From positions 1-64,000 of the forward strand of contig JABLXH010000015.1 in NCBI GenBank assembly GCA_013178155.1: a stretch of DNA of 64,000 bases, given 5' to 3'. This stretch comes from Armatimonadota bacterium. Lineage in GTDB: Bacteria; Armatimonadota; Zipacnadia; Zipacnadales; UBA11051. The position numbers and the translations under genes were made by a program. The notes under the pieces were generated by a model, which saw only the letters and a program-made list of their open reading frames with translations, was not told the origin of the DNA and made no database searches. Below, piece after piece: positions 1 through 8,918 of this stretch. How positions within the stretch are numbered: position 1 is the stretch's first letter; the number at the start of each line of letters is the position of its first letter.

Positions 1-691
1 TGGCCATGCCAATCCACGCCAGGCGGTTGCGCCAGAAAGCCCCGTCGGGGGCCGTGACACTCAGCGGCACGTAGACGGTGGGAAAGGTGAGACGCTCGCT
101 CTCGATCCACTGATGCCGCAGCAGGTTCACCAGCGACAGCCCGCAGAGCGCGTAGGTCAGCACAAACCCCGACCAGACCAGACTCGGGACCAGCCACATC
201 CCTATCGGGACGGTGTCGCCTCCGTCGAAGAAGCGAGCCAGGAGCCGCTCGTCGCTGGGGCCGATCCAGGGCGGGATGTAGGCAAAGAAGAGGTCCTGCC
301 ACTGATTCTCTGGCGAGGCGAAGTAGTACGGAGCGGCGATGGCGGGGACCAGGAAATGGATCGCGCCGGAGGAGGCCAACACCGTGGCGACTGCGGTCAT
401 GGAGTAGATGACCACCAGCTCGGCCGCACTGAGCTGCCAGCGGCGCCGCAGTCGCCCCAGCGGTCCATTGAGCGCCAGGGCCACGAGCAGGGCAGCGAAG
501 GTGCCCACCGGGATGCTGGTGTTGGCCATGGCCGTATGGCCGCGCGTCCCGCCCAGGACCAGCTCAGCCCAGTGGATCAGCAGCACGGTGGCCGCGATAG
601 CCAGAAGGCCGACGGCTACGCTGCGGCCCGTCACCACCCTCGGCTGCAGCGAGGAGGAGACGCTGGCAGCGGAGACTGTAGCAGTCGCCAA
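1..691 (-). CDS. DUF6785-like multi-pass membrane protein, C-terminus beyond window edge
   Basis: Minus-strand frame reads RSVAVGLLAIAATVLLIHWAELV...RHQWIESERLTFPTVYVPLSV...FWRNRLAWIGMA, parallel to the 57928-59895 protein (RRQWVDNEKLSFPLVQLPVEL...FLRNRLTWLGF). Start tentative (TTG at 691). Confidence 0.6.
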   Translation of the reverse strand, partial: MATATVSAASVSSSLQPRVVTGRSVAVGLLAIAATVLLIHWAELVLGGTRGHTAMANTSIPVGTFAALLVALALNGPLGRLRRRWQLSAAELVVIYSMTAVATVLASSGAIHFLVPAIAAPYYFASPENQWQDLFFAYIPPWIGPSDERLLARFFDGGDTVPIGMWLVPSLVWSGFVLTYALCGLSLVNLLRHQWIESERLTFPTVYVPLSVTAPDGAFWRNRLAWIGMA

Positions 692-804
692 GGTACCTCA
701 CCGCCTGGCACACTACCGCAAGGACCTCACCGCGTCAAGCTTCCCGCAGTCAGGCAGGATTCGCCCGCGCCTTAGACCAACACTTCGGCGGGAGGCCTGC
801 CTCG

Positions 805-2934
805 ATGGGCATGCGAGCCACATTGCCGGCTGCGGTGCTCGTGCTGTCGCTCGGCAGCGCACCTGGCGGGGCGCCGGACCTGCTGGTAGCAGACTTTGAG
901 GGCGGTGACTATGGCGCCTGGACGGCCGAGGGCAGAGCCTTCGGCACAGGGCCAGCGCGGGGTACGCTTCCCGGGCAGATGCCGGTCACGGGCTTTCTGG
1001 GCCGAGGGCTGGTCAACAGCTTCCACGGTGGCGACAGCAGCGTAGGTACCCTCACCAGCCCGCCCTTTCGCATCGAGCGTCGCTACCTGAACTTCCTCAT
1101 CGGCGGTGGGAAGTACCCCGGCGAGACGTGCGTGGACCTGCTGGTCGGCGGGCAAGTCGTGCGCACCGCCACCGGGCCCAATGACCGGCCAGGGGGTAGC
1201 GAGCGCCTGGCTTGGCAGTCCTGGGACCTGGGCGAGCTCGCCGGGCAACAGGCCGTTATCCGCATCGTGGACCGCCGCACCGGCGGGTGGGGGCATATCA
1301 ACGTGGACCACATCGTGCAAAGCGATGTGAGCCTGCAGGAGGTGCCGCGCACCGTGGAGCTGACTCTTACCAGGCGCTATCTGAACTTCCCGGTGGCTAA
1401 CCAGGCCACCATGCGGCGGCTGACCGTGGCCATCGCTGACGGCCCGACCCGGGAGCTTGACATCCAGCTTGCCGAAGGCGAGCCCGACTTCTGGGTCTTC
1501 ATGGACGTGGGTGAGTTTGCCGGCAGGCAGGCGGCCATCACCTCGCCGCTGGCCGAGCCCGACGCCAGCCTGTTGCAGGGCATCACCAACGACGACACGC
1601 TGCGCGGAGCCGAGGACCTGTATCGCGAGCAGTACCGGCCGCAGTTCCACTTCTCCTCGCGGCGAGGCTGGAACAACGACCCCAACGGTCTGGTGTACCA
1701 CCAGGGTGAGTACCATCTCTTCTACCAGCACAACCCCTATGGTTGGGGCTGGGGCAACATGCACTGGGGGCACGCCGTCAGCCGCGACCTGGTGCACTGG
1801 CAGGAGCTGCCAGTGGCGTTGTACCCCGACGCCCTGGGGACCTGCTTCTCCGGCTCGGCGGTGGTGGACACCCACAACACGGCCGGCTTCCAGACCGGCC
1901 CGGAGCCCTCGATCGTGTGCATCTACACGGCGGCGGGAGAACCCTTCACCCAGTGTCTTGCCTACAGCAATGACCGTGGGCGCACCTGGACCAAGTATGA
2001 GGCAAACCCGGTGCTGGGGCACATCGTCGGCTCCAACCGCGACCCCAAGGTCATCTGGTATGAGCCCAGGCGCCAGTGGATCATGGCCTTGTACCTGGAC
2101 GGCGAGGACTACGCGCTCTTCTCCTCGCCGGACCTGAAGCAGTGGACGCGTTTGTCGGACGTGCGCATCGGCGACAGCACCGAGTGTCCGGAGTTCTTCG
2201 AGATGCCGGTAGAGGGCAAGCCCGGCGAGAAGCGCTGGGTCTTCTATGGCGGGAACGGCCGGTATCTGGTTGGGACCTTCGACGGGGTCACCTTCACCCC
2301 GGAGGCGGGGCCGCAGGTGATGCACTATGGCAACTGCTTCTATGCCTCGCAGACCTTCAACGACATTCCCCCCGCCGACGGCCGCCGCATCCTCATCGGC
2401 TGGGGGACGATGGAGATGCCGGGGATGCCCTTCAACCAGATGATGACCTTCCCGGTGGAGTTGACGCTGCGCGAGCGGGCGGAGGGTCCGCGGCTGTTCA
2501 TCAACCCGGTGCGCGAGATCCTGAACCTGCATGGCCGCAAGCACCGGCGCGCCAACCTGCCCCTCCCGGCGACGGAGAACCCGCTGACGGGGATCGAGGG
2601 CGACTGCTTCGATATCAGCGTCGAGCTGGAGCTGCAGGGCGCGACCCAGGTGGGTCTGGACGTCCGGGGCATCCCGGTGGTGTACAACGTGACGGCCCGG
2701 CGCCTGAGCTGTCTGGCCTGCACGGCCCCCCTGGAGACGCCCGGCGGGTTGCTGAAGCTGCGGCTGCTGGTGGACCGGACGTCCATCGAGGTCTTCGCCC
2801 AGGACGGCGAGGTCTACATGCCCGTGGGCGTGATCCCCAGCGACTACATCCGCAGCCTCGACGTCTTCGCCCGCGGCGGCGCGGCCCTGGTGCGCTCCCT
2901 GGAGGTCTGCGAGCTGAAGTCGGCGTGGGGGTAG
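805..2934 (+). CDS. Secreted glycoside hydrolase family 32 (fructan/levan/sucrose hydrolase-like)
   Basis: Signal peptide; GH32 motifs WNNDPNG, NRDPK and TECPEFFE; HLFYQHNPYGWGWGNMHWGHAVSRDLVHW. Confidence 0.92.
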   Translation: MGMRATLPAAVLVLSLGSAPGGAPDLLVADFEGGDYGAWTAEGRAFGTGPARGTLPGQMPVTGFLGRGLVNSFHGGDSSVGTLTSPPFRIERRYLNFLIGGGKYPGETCVDLLVGGQVVRTATGPNDRPGGSERLAWQSWDLGELAGQQAVIRIVDRRTGGWGHINVDHIVQSDVSLQEVPRTVELTLTRRYLNFPVANQATMRRLTVAIADGPTRELDIQLAEGEPDFWVFMDVGEFAGRQAAITSPLAEPDASLLQGITNDDTLRGAEDLYREQYRPQFHFSSRRGWNNDPNGLVYHQGEYHLFYQHNPYGWGWGNMHWGHAVSRDLVHWQELPVALYPDALGTCFSGSAVVDTHNTAGFQTGPEPSIVCIYTAAGEPFTQCLAYSNDRGRTWTKYEANPVLGHIVGSNRDPKVIWYEPRRQWIMALYLDGEDYALFSSPDLKQWTRLSDVRIGDSTECPEFFEMPVEGKPGEKRWVFYGGNGRYLVGTFDGVTFTPEAGPQVMHYGNCFYASQTFNDIPPADGRRILIGWGTMEMPGMPFNQMMTFPVELTLRERAEGPRLFINPVREILNLHGRKHRRANLPLPATENPLTGIEGDCFDISVELELQGATQVGLDVRGIPVVYNVTARRLSCLACTAPLETPGGLLKLRLLVDRTSIEVFAQDGEVYMPVGVIPSDYIRSLDVFARGGAALVRSLEVCELKSAWG

Positions 2935-2948
2935 GGACGCGGCTTAGC

Positions 2949-2976
2949 GGAGAGGCCGGGCCTGCCCGGCCTCTCC
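2949..2976. terminator. Perfect 12-bp inverted repeat GGAGAGGCCGGG-cctg-CCCGGCCTCTCC between convergent genes
   Basis: Seen directly; 3' of GH32 stop, no strong T-tract; also a copy of hairpin repeat family 2. Confidence 0.5.
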
Positions 2977-2993
2977 AGGCCACCGACAGCATC

Positions 2994-3016
2994 GCGCTCT
3001 GGTGAGCGCTCCTACC
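2994..3016. repeat. Hairpin repeat family 1, copy A: GCGCTC-TGGT-GAGCGC-TCCTACC
   Basis: Perfect 6-bp stem, TGGT loop and TCCTACC tail shared with copies at 7000 and 7048; overlaps the stop codon of the minus-strand gene. Confidence 0.7.
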
Positions 3017-5939
3017 TCGCTCGCTTCACCTGCGCGGCGATGTCGCGGGTGAAGTCCGGTGGGGTGAGGGGCAGCCTGCCGTCGGCACAGGTCGCGGGCG
3101 TGGTCGCGACGATCCGGCCCCGGCGGGTGTCCCACCACTCGATCCGGTACTCACCGTCGCGCAGGCCCAGCAGCGTCGTCGCCGCGCCGCGCACCGCCTC
3201 CGGCGTCCGGCCGCGCTTGTCATTGAGCCAGTTGCTCTCCTGGTCATGCAGCCATACGAGCGCGAAGTCCTCGGTGCGCAGGCCGTAAGTGTCCATGAGC
3301 GCATAGCGCGGGTCGCGGCAACCGGTGAAGGTGTAGCTGGTAATCTCCGCCCAGTCCTTACCCGAGTTGGTCACCTCGATGATATGCTCGCCGGCGGGGA
3401 TGGCGATCTCGTAGTCGCGGTCGTAGATGTTTTGCCAGATCTGGTACTGCTCACTCCACCTGGCCTCCTTCCACGGTCCCTGGCCCGCGCCGCAGGGAAG
3501 GTCCTGGCTCCAGACCTCCCGCCCGTCCACGGCCACGTGCAGCACCGCGCCCTGGCTGACCTGGTTGACATGCAGCACCAGCTTGCCACCCTGGGGGAAG
3601 GTGGCGCGGAAACGCAGCGGGGCCACCATCTCCGGTTTGGCGGGCGAGAAGACGATGGCGGAGAAGTCACGGGGGCCGGAGCGCGAGCCGTCAGGGTTCA
3701 GCACGATATCACCTTGCGGCTGCTTCTCCCACCACTTGCCCGGAACCAGCCGGATCTCGCCCCAGGGTGTGCCCTCGGGCACTGGTACGCTCACGGGAGT
3801 GAACTCGGCCAGCTCGGGCTTGAACCGCGTCCAGGGCACCGTGTCCACGAAGCGGCGGATGGCCGTGAACTCTTTGTACTGGTTCAGCGGGTGCACATAG
3901 CCATCCCAGTACCAGATGGCGGCAGTGCCGAAACTGCGGTTCATCACCGAGGCCCACAGGCCGTCGTGCAGGCTGGTGCCGGTACCGTTCGGGTCATGAG
4001 TGGTGTCGCTGGTCTTCCAGTCCACGCCGAACTCGCCGACCATGAAGGGCTTGGCCCACTGGGTCGTGTATGAGCGGCTGTCCGCGGCGATGGCCTGGGC
4101 CGTGTGCGGGCGGTTCTCTTCGGTTCCGTAGGAATGAGACTGAGTGTAGTCCATCTCCTCCAGCCGCCAGACTTCATCGTAACCGTAAGTGGTCGTCGTC
4201 AGATGCCGGTTGGGGTCATGCTGCTGGAGATAGCCGGCCATCTCCCGGACCCACGGGGCAGGCGCGACCACCTCGTTCCACAGTTCCCACGACAGAATCT
4301 GCGGGTCCCAGGCGTAACGGGCGATGTAATAGCGCAGGCGCTGCTGGTATAGCTTGCGGGCCTCCGGGTTGGTCCAGAAGTCGGCGGGCCTGGCGCAGGG
4401 GCCGCCATTGGCCTGGTTGTAGGGATTCTCGTCCCAGCAGTTCTCACCGAAGTAGCCTCGGGTATCCATGAGTTCGCCGTGGTAGCCCAGACAGAGCATG
4501 GGGTGGATGCCATTAGCCCGGGCCTGGTCCAGGACCCAGTCCAGGCGGTAGGCATTGTCCAGGCTGTACTTGCCCAGGCCATAGTACGTGCCACTGCCTC
4601 TGCCGGGCAGCCATTCCAGCCCCATGTTCCAGCGGACCAACCAGATGCGGCAATAGTTGCCGCCAGCCTGGCCGAGGGCCGTGAACCATTCCTTGTACTG
4701 TGCCGGAGTGCCCCAGCAGACGTTCTCGCCCACCGCGAAGTACGGGCGACCACTGTCGTACTGCAGGTAGTAGGGCGTGTCCGGGGCGCGGCGGATGAAG
4801 CCTGGAGAAGGGCTCGGGACGCAGGCAAAGCTGGCCGGCGCGGAGGTGACGCGGCCCGTACGGTCGCGCACAGTGACGCGCACCGACCAGTCGCCCGTCT
4901 CGGTCGGCGCGAAGCGCACCTTCCACACCGGCTCGCCAACGGTCCGCAACCGGCTGAAGGGTTCGGCGCCCCACCACTCATAGGCCTGGTAGAAGAAGCC
5001 GGGCACCCGCATCCGCCGCCCGTCTGGACCGGCGAAGCTGGCGGTGACCTCGATGTCCTCGGGGTCAAAGGGGTTGTCGTAGGTGGCGTCGAGGTCGAGC
5101 GTCAACTCCAGCTTGCCGTACCGGGGCACGCGGGCAGAGCTAAGCCGCACGGCACGCAGCGCCAGCGGCTCAGCCGAAGTGAGCGGCACCTCGAGGGACT
5201 TGGCGATGTCTACCACCCGCTTCCGTTCGGCCTCGTAATGAGCGGCGGTGAAGGGCCGTAGCGTCAAGCCGAACTCGTAGGTCTGCCCGGCCTTGAGGTT
5301 GCGTGTACCGCCGACCGCGAACTGGGCCTCGAAGACGTCGCCACCGAACTGGCGGTTGTCCTGGAAGGACACGCCGGACAGCCCCTGGCCGTCCGGTACC
5401 ATCTGCAGCCCGACACCGCTCGGCAGATGCCAGGCGCACCAGTTCATCCGGGCCGTGCTCGTGATATGGTAAGGATCGGGCAGCGTTGCCGGCAGCCGTG
5501 TTTCGGAGATGGCATCCCCATCGTGGATCAAGAACGACCCCTCGCCGGCGTTGCCGGCCACGGGCAGGTCCACCATGACGACGATGAGCTCGGTCTCCAG
5601 GTCGGCGGTGGGGGTGAGGGCCCAGCGGAGGCGGATTTCCTGAGGTGTGGCCTCCAGGCGCTCGACGAAGGCCACCGGCTTACCTTCGGCGGCGAACTCA
5701 CCGCGAAAGACGCGACCCCCGTCCTCACTGGTCTCCTTAACCATCAGGCCGCCGCCGGCATCCTGCACGCCCCAGGCGCCGTTCCAGGCGGGCTTGACCA
5801 CTCGCACGTGCACACCCTGCCCCACCAGCTTGCCCCCGAGGGTGACCTGGTCCAGGCCGCCGTAGGGGTTGACCGTGGCCGCCAGTTGCGCGTGGGCAAC
5901 GGTGGTGGCGAATGACAGCAACCACAGCGCGTGTCGCAT
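3012..5939 (-). CDS. Secreted GH5-like glycoside hydrolase with DUF5060-type N-terminal domain
   Basis: Signal peptide MRHALWLLSFATTVAHA; SWELWNEV (acid/base) and PFMVGEFGVDW (nucleophile); beta-sandwich C-terminus. Confidence 0.75.
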   Translation of the reverse strand: MRHALWLLSFATTVAHAQLAATVNPYGGLDQVTLGGKLVGQGVHVRVVKPAWNGAWGVQDAGGGLMVKETSEDGGRVFRGEFAAEGKPVAFVERLEATPQEIRLRWALTPTADLETELIVVMVDLPVAGNAGEGSFLIHDGDAISETRLPATLPDPYHITSTARMNWCAWHLPSGVGLQMVPDGQGLSGVSFQDNRQFGGDVFEAQFAVGGTRNLKAGQTYEFGLTLRPFTAAHYEAERKRVVDIAKSLEVPLTSAEPLALRAVRLSSARVPRYGKLELTLDLDATYDNPFDPEDIEVTASFAGPDGRRMRVPGFFYQAYEWWGAEPFSRLRTVGEPVWKVRFAPTETGDWSVRVTVRDRTGRVTSAPASFACVPSPSPGFIRRAPDTPYYLQYDSGRPYFAVGENVCWGTPAQYKEWFTALGQAGGNYCRIWLVRWNMGLEWLPGRGSGTYYGLGKYSLDNAYRLDWVLDQARANGIHPMLCLGYHGELMDTRGYFGENCWDENPYNQANGGPCARPADFWTNPEARKLYQQRLRYYIARYAWDPQILSWELWNEVVAPAPWVREMAGYLQQHDPNRHLTTTTYGYDEVWRLEEMDYTQSHSYGTEENRPHTAQAIAADSRSYTTQWAKPFMVGEFGVDWKTSDTTHDPNGTGTSLHDGLWASVMNRSFGTAAIWYWDGYVHPLNQYKEFTAIRRFVDTVPWTRFKPELAEFTPVSVPVPEGTPWGEIRLVPGKWWEKQPQGDIVLNPDGSRSGPRDFSAIVFSPAKPEMVAPLRFRATFPQGGKLVLHVNQVSQGAVLHVAVDGREVWSQDLPCGAGQGPWKEARWSEQYQIWQNIYDRDYEIAIPAGEHIIEVTNSGKDWAEITSYTFTGCRDPRYALMDTYGLRTEDFALVWLHDQESNWLNDKRGRTPEAVRGAATTLLGLRDGEYRIEWWDTRRGRIVATTPATCADGRLPLTPPDFTRDIAAQVKRAR

Positions 5940-6886
5940 CAGGCTCTTCCTCCTTCTGTCGCCTCCCGCCGAACGCGGCGGGCGCGTGCCAGGTAGTCCA
6001 CCCACGGTTCCAACTGGAACTCCGCGATGATGTGCTCCATGGTCACGTCATCCCTGAGCGACGCGATGGTGCAGTGGGCTTCCGGGTAGTGGCTCTCAAT
6101 CTCCAGTCCGGGGCCGTACTTGGCTAGCATCTGCGGGAACTTGTCCTGGTTCTCCGCGAGATGGAAGAGCACCCGGTCGGTGTTGACGACGGCCGACACG
6201 ATGGGCGGCAGGTGCCCCCAGCGCACCTGTTCATCCTCCTGGCCCGTCGTCGCCAGCACCCCGCCGGCCATGTCCACGATGGTGCTGCGGTTGAGGTCAC
6301 AGGCGATCAGGTAGAAGCCGTAGTCACGGACCCACTGCTGCAGCCGTGCACCCCCCATGTACTGCGAGGGCCAGACCACCACGCGGGCTCCGCTGTCAGC
6401 CAGCATCTGCCCGACCTCGGGGTAGTTCAGGTCGAAGCAGACGGCCGCACCGAGACGGCCGAAGTCGGTCTCGAAGGCCGGCGCTTCCGTGCCAGGCAGC
6501 ACCCCGAGTTCCATCTCCAGGATGGTCGGGTATACCTTGTGGTACTTGCCCAGCAGTTGCCCTGCACGATCGTAGAAGGCGACCGTGTTGCGCAGGTGGT
6601 CACCCTGGCGTTCCAGCAGCGGCACGCACAGGTAGGTGCGATGGCGGGCGGCCAGCTCCGCCATACGGTCAGCGGTGGGGCCGGGAATGGTCTCGGCCAT
6701 GTCTGCCCATTGCTCCACCGGCAGACCGGTAACATTGCAGACCTCAGGGAAGGTCACCAGGTCCGGCCGGGCCTGGGCCGCGGTCTCCAGCAATGCGGCC
6801 ATTCGGTCACGGGTGCGCTCGATCCAGTCGGGCCCGGGCTCGACCGGGGGCATGGCGATGGCGGTAAGACGAGTTAGCCGGGCCAA
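5939..6886 (-). CDS. Carbon-nitrogen hydrolase (nitrilase superfamily)
   Basis: E-K-C triad contexts FPEVCN, LGKYHKVYPT, GAAVCFDLNYPEVG. Confidence 0.85.
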   Translation of the reverse strand: MARLTRLTAIAMPPVEPGPDWIERTRDRMAALLETAAQARPDLVTFPEVCNVTGLPVEQWADMAETIPGPTADRMAELAARHRTYLCVPLLERQGDHLRNTVAFYDRAGQLLGKYHKVYPTILEMELGVLPGTEAPAFETDFGRLGAAVCFDLNYPEVGQMLADSGARVVVWPSQYMGGARLQQWVRDYGFYLIACDLNRSTIVDMAGGVLATTGQEDEQVRWGHLPPIVSAVVNTDRVLFHLAENQDKFPQMLAKYGPGLEIESHYPEAHCTIASLRDDVTMEHIIAEFQLEPWVDYLARARRVRREATEGGRA

Positions 6887-6999
6887 GGGCGGCTCCTTTG
6901 CGCTCGATGATCGGGTGTGTGCGTCCGGACGGAGGCCCTACGACCGGCATCAGCGACCGAAACCGCGCCCGGCGGGATGCGCCCCTAACGGCTGAGGTC

Positions 7000-7022
7000 G
7001 CGGTCTGGTGACCGCTCCTACC
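7000..7022. repeat. Hairpin repeat family 1, copy B: GCGGTC-TGGT-GACCGC-TCCTACC
   Basis: Seen directly; intergenic. Confidence 0.75.
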
Positions 7023-7047
7023 GATGCCTCTGTCCGTGACTCTGATC

Positions 7048-7070
7048 GCGGTCTGGTGACCGCTCCTACC
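7048..7070. repeat. Hairpin repeat family 1, copy C: GCGGTC-TGGT-GACCGC-TCCTACC
   Basis: Seen directly; overlaps the araD-like stop codon at 7066-7068. Confidence 0.75.
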
Positions 7071-7761
7071 GGTTGCCTTGCCCGTAGTAGGCATCTTTGC
7101 CGTGTTTGCGGAGGAAGTGCCTGTCCAGTAACGCCTGGCTGATCGGACCGGCGTTCGGGTCGAGGCTCTCTGTCGCCAGAGCCATCTGCGCCACCTGCTC
7201 CAGGATGATGCTATTCTCCACAGCCCTGGCGGGCGACGTCCCCCAGGTGAAGGGACCATGCCCGGCGACCAGGACAGCGGGGATCTGCAGCGGGTCCAAA
7301 CCTGCGAAGGCCGCGACGATGGCCCGGCCCGTCTCCAGCTCGTAGTCCCCCGCCAGGGCCTCGGGGGTCAAGTCCGCTGTCACGGGCACCGACCCGTAGA
7401 AGCTGTCGGCATGAGTGGTCCCGTAGCAGGGCAAGGCACGCCGGGCCTGGGCCCAGGCAGTGGCGTAAGCCGAGTGGGTATGCGCCACGCCGCGGATGGC
7501 CGGAAAGGCACGATACAGCTCCAGATGGGTGGGCGTATCGGAGGAGGGGCGGAGGTCGCCCTCCACGATGTCGCCCTTCAGGTCCACGATGACCATCTGC
7601 TCGGGCTGCATGGCCTCGTAGCTGACCCCGCTGGGCTTGATGGCGACAAGGCCGTTCTCCGGGTCGAGCCCGCTGACATTGCCCCAGGTGAGGATGACCA
7701 GCCCGGAGTCGCGCAGGGCCAGGTTCGCGGCGCAGACGTCGGCTTTGAGTTGGTCGAGCAT
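7066..7761 (-). CDS. araD: L-ribulose-5-phosphate 4-epimerase / class II aldolase family
   Basis: TWGNVSGLD, KPSGVSYEAM, SSDTPTHLELYRAF, GVAHTHSAYATAWAQA, GHGPFTWG. Confidence 0.9.
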   Translation of the reverse strand: MLDQLKADVCAANLALRDSGLVILTWGNVSGLDPENGLVAIKPSGVSYEAMQPEQMVIVDLKGDIVEGDLRPSSDTPTHLELYRAFPAIRGVAHTHSAYATAWAQARRALPCYGTTHADSFYGSVPVTADLTPEALAGDYELETGRAIVAAFAGLDPLQIPAVLVAGHGPFTWGTSPARAVENSIILEQVAQMALATESLDPNAGPISQALLDRHFLRKHGKDAYYGQGNR

Positions 7762-7787
7762 AGGCAGTGACCTCAGGTTGGACGGCG

Positions 7788-7810
7788 GGCCGGACAGGTC
7801 CGGCCTCTCC
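7788..7810. repeat. Hairpin repeat family 2, second copy (GGCCGGA-cagg-TCCGGCCTCTCC)
   Basis: Reverse complement GGAGAGGCCGGA-CCTG-TCCGGCC matches 2949-2976 with a compensatory G-C to A-T change next to the loop. Confidence 0.5.
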
Positions 7811-7872
7811 ACGAGCACGGTGCCATTCTCCCCCTCCCCGTCCAATAGAGAGAGCCGGGGGGGCGAGGTCTG

Positions 7873-8823
7873 TCAGTACGCGTTCAGGCGGTCCGCCTCG
7901 GCGTGCAGCTCAGCCAGCGTCGTGGGCGTCAACTCCAGGCCCAGCTTCTCCGCCAGGGCGTAACCGACCTCGATGGTGGTCTCGACCGCACGCCGGCGGC
8001 CGCTGGTGCGGTCGGTCACGTCCCATGTGTTGTGCGTCGGGTTGTGCAGGTACAGCACCGGGTGGTCGCGACGTATCTGGTCGCGGACGCTGGCCTCACA
8101 GATGGCCATGGTCTCGTCAAAGCTCAGCTCCGCCTCGGCGCGGCAGTCGGTCACGGTCCAGGTGTCCGGCGCTCCGGCCGGGATGGGCTCCAGGCCCCGG
8201 GTGATGGGGAACTCATAGAGGTCGAGTTCGCCCGGTGCCAGACGGGACTTGCTGCTGCAGTGGCGCGTATGCGGGAAGGCGCCCCACCAGAGGTGACCGA
8301 TCTCGTAGCTCGGGTTCCAGCGACCAGGCGCGGTCACGTAGCACTGCCGAACCCCCAGCTCCGCCAGAATGGGGAAGGTGTAGTCATTGGCCTGGGCACA
8401 GCACGCGCCGAAGCTGTCGGCAGCCATGCCCATGGACTGCTCCCAGTCATCCTTGGCGAGGCGGATCGCCTCAAGCTGCTCGTCGTAATCATACCAGGTC
8501 ATGGGCCGAACCCAGTCGTAGTCCTCGGTCGCTCCCGGCGGCCGGTAGCCGCGCACCTGGAAGTGCAGCGCCTGCCAGCAGCCGTTACGCTCCATCTCCT
8601 GCAGGAGCGCTGACTGCCGTCGGGCGACCTCCGGCTCTGAGCAGAAGCCGAGGCAGTGCTCCAGTCCGCGCTCAGCGAACAGCTCGTACAACCCGCGTAC
8701 GGCCCGCTCCGCCACGTCCCAGGTCTGGTCCGGGGAGCCACCGGGCTTCTGCGGTGTCTGGCAGTCCATGAAGTAGAGGAAGAAGAGCTGTCGCCGGTTC
8801 TGCTGAGTCTGGGTGGGGCGCAC
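7873..8823 (-). CDS. Divergent polysaccharide deacetylase-like protein
   Basis: FFLYFMDCQTPQKPGGSPDQTWDVAERAVRGLYELF parallels TWTMDCETVQEE...MAERSMRGYVQAL of the 13090-13965 protein. Probable GTG start at 8823. Confidence 0.5.
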   Translation of the reverse strand: MRPTQTQQNRRQLFFLYFMDCQTPQKPGGSPDQTWDVAERAVRGLYELFAERGLEHCLGFCSEPEVARRQSALLQEMERNGCWQALHFQVRGYRPPGATEDYDWVRPMTWYDYDEQLEAIRLAKDDWEQSMGMAADSFGACCAQANDYTFPILAELGVRQCYVTAPGRWNPSYEIGHLWWGAFPHTRHCSSKSRLAPGELDLYEFPITRGLEPIPAGAPDTWTVTDCRAEAELSFDETMAICEASVRDQIRRDHPVLYLHNPTHNTWDVTDRTSGRRRAVETTIEVGYALAEKLGLELTPTTLAELHAEADRLNAY

Positions 8824-8918
8824 GTTGCGTCTCCGTTCGTTTGCGATGGGACCCCTCCGCCTCGCCGCTCTGAGTTCGCTCGCAAGCTCCGTCGCGGGGG
8901 GCCCGGGGTGAGGGCGGT

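Noticed and set aside
772-2544. 590-aa minus-strand ORF opposite GH32
   Set aside because: Antisense shadow in GC-rich coding DNA; the plus-strand GH32 has full catalytic motifs.
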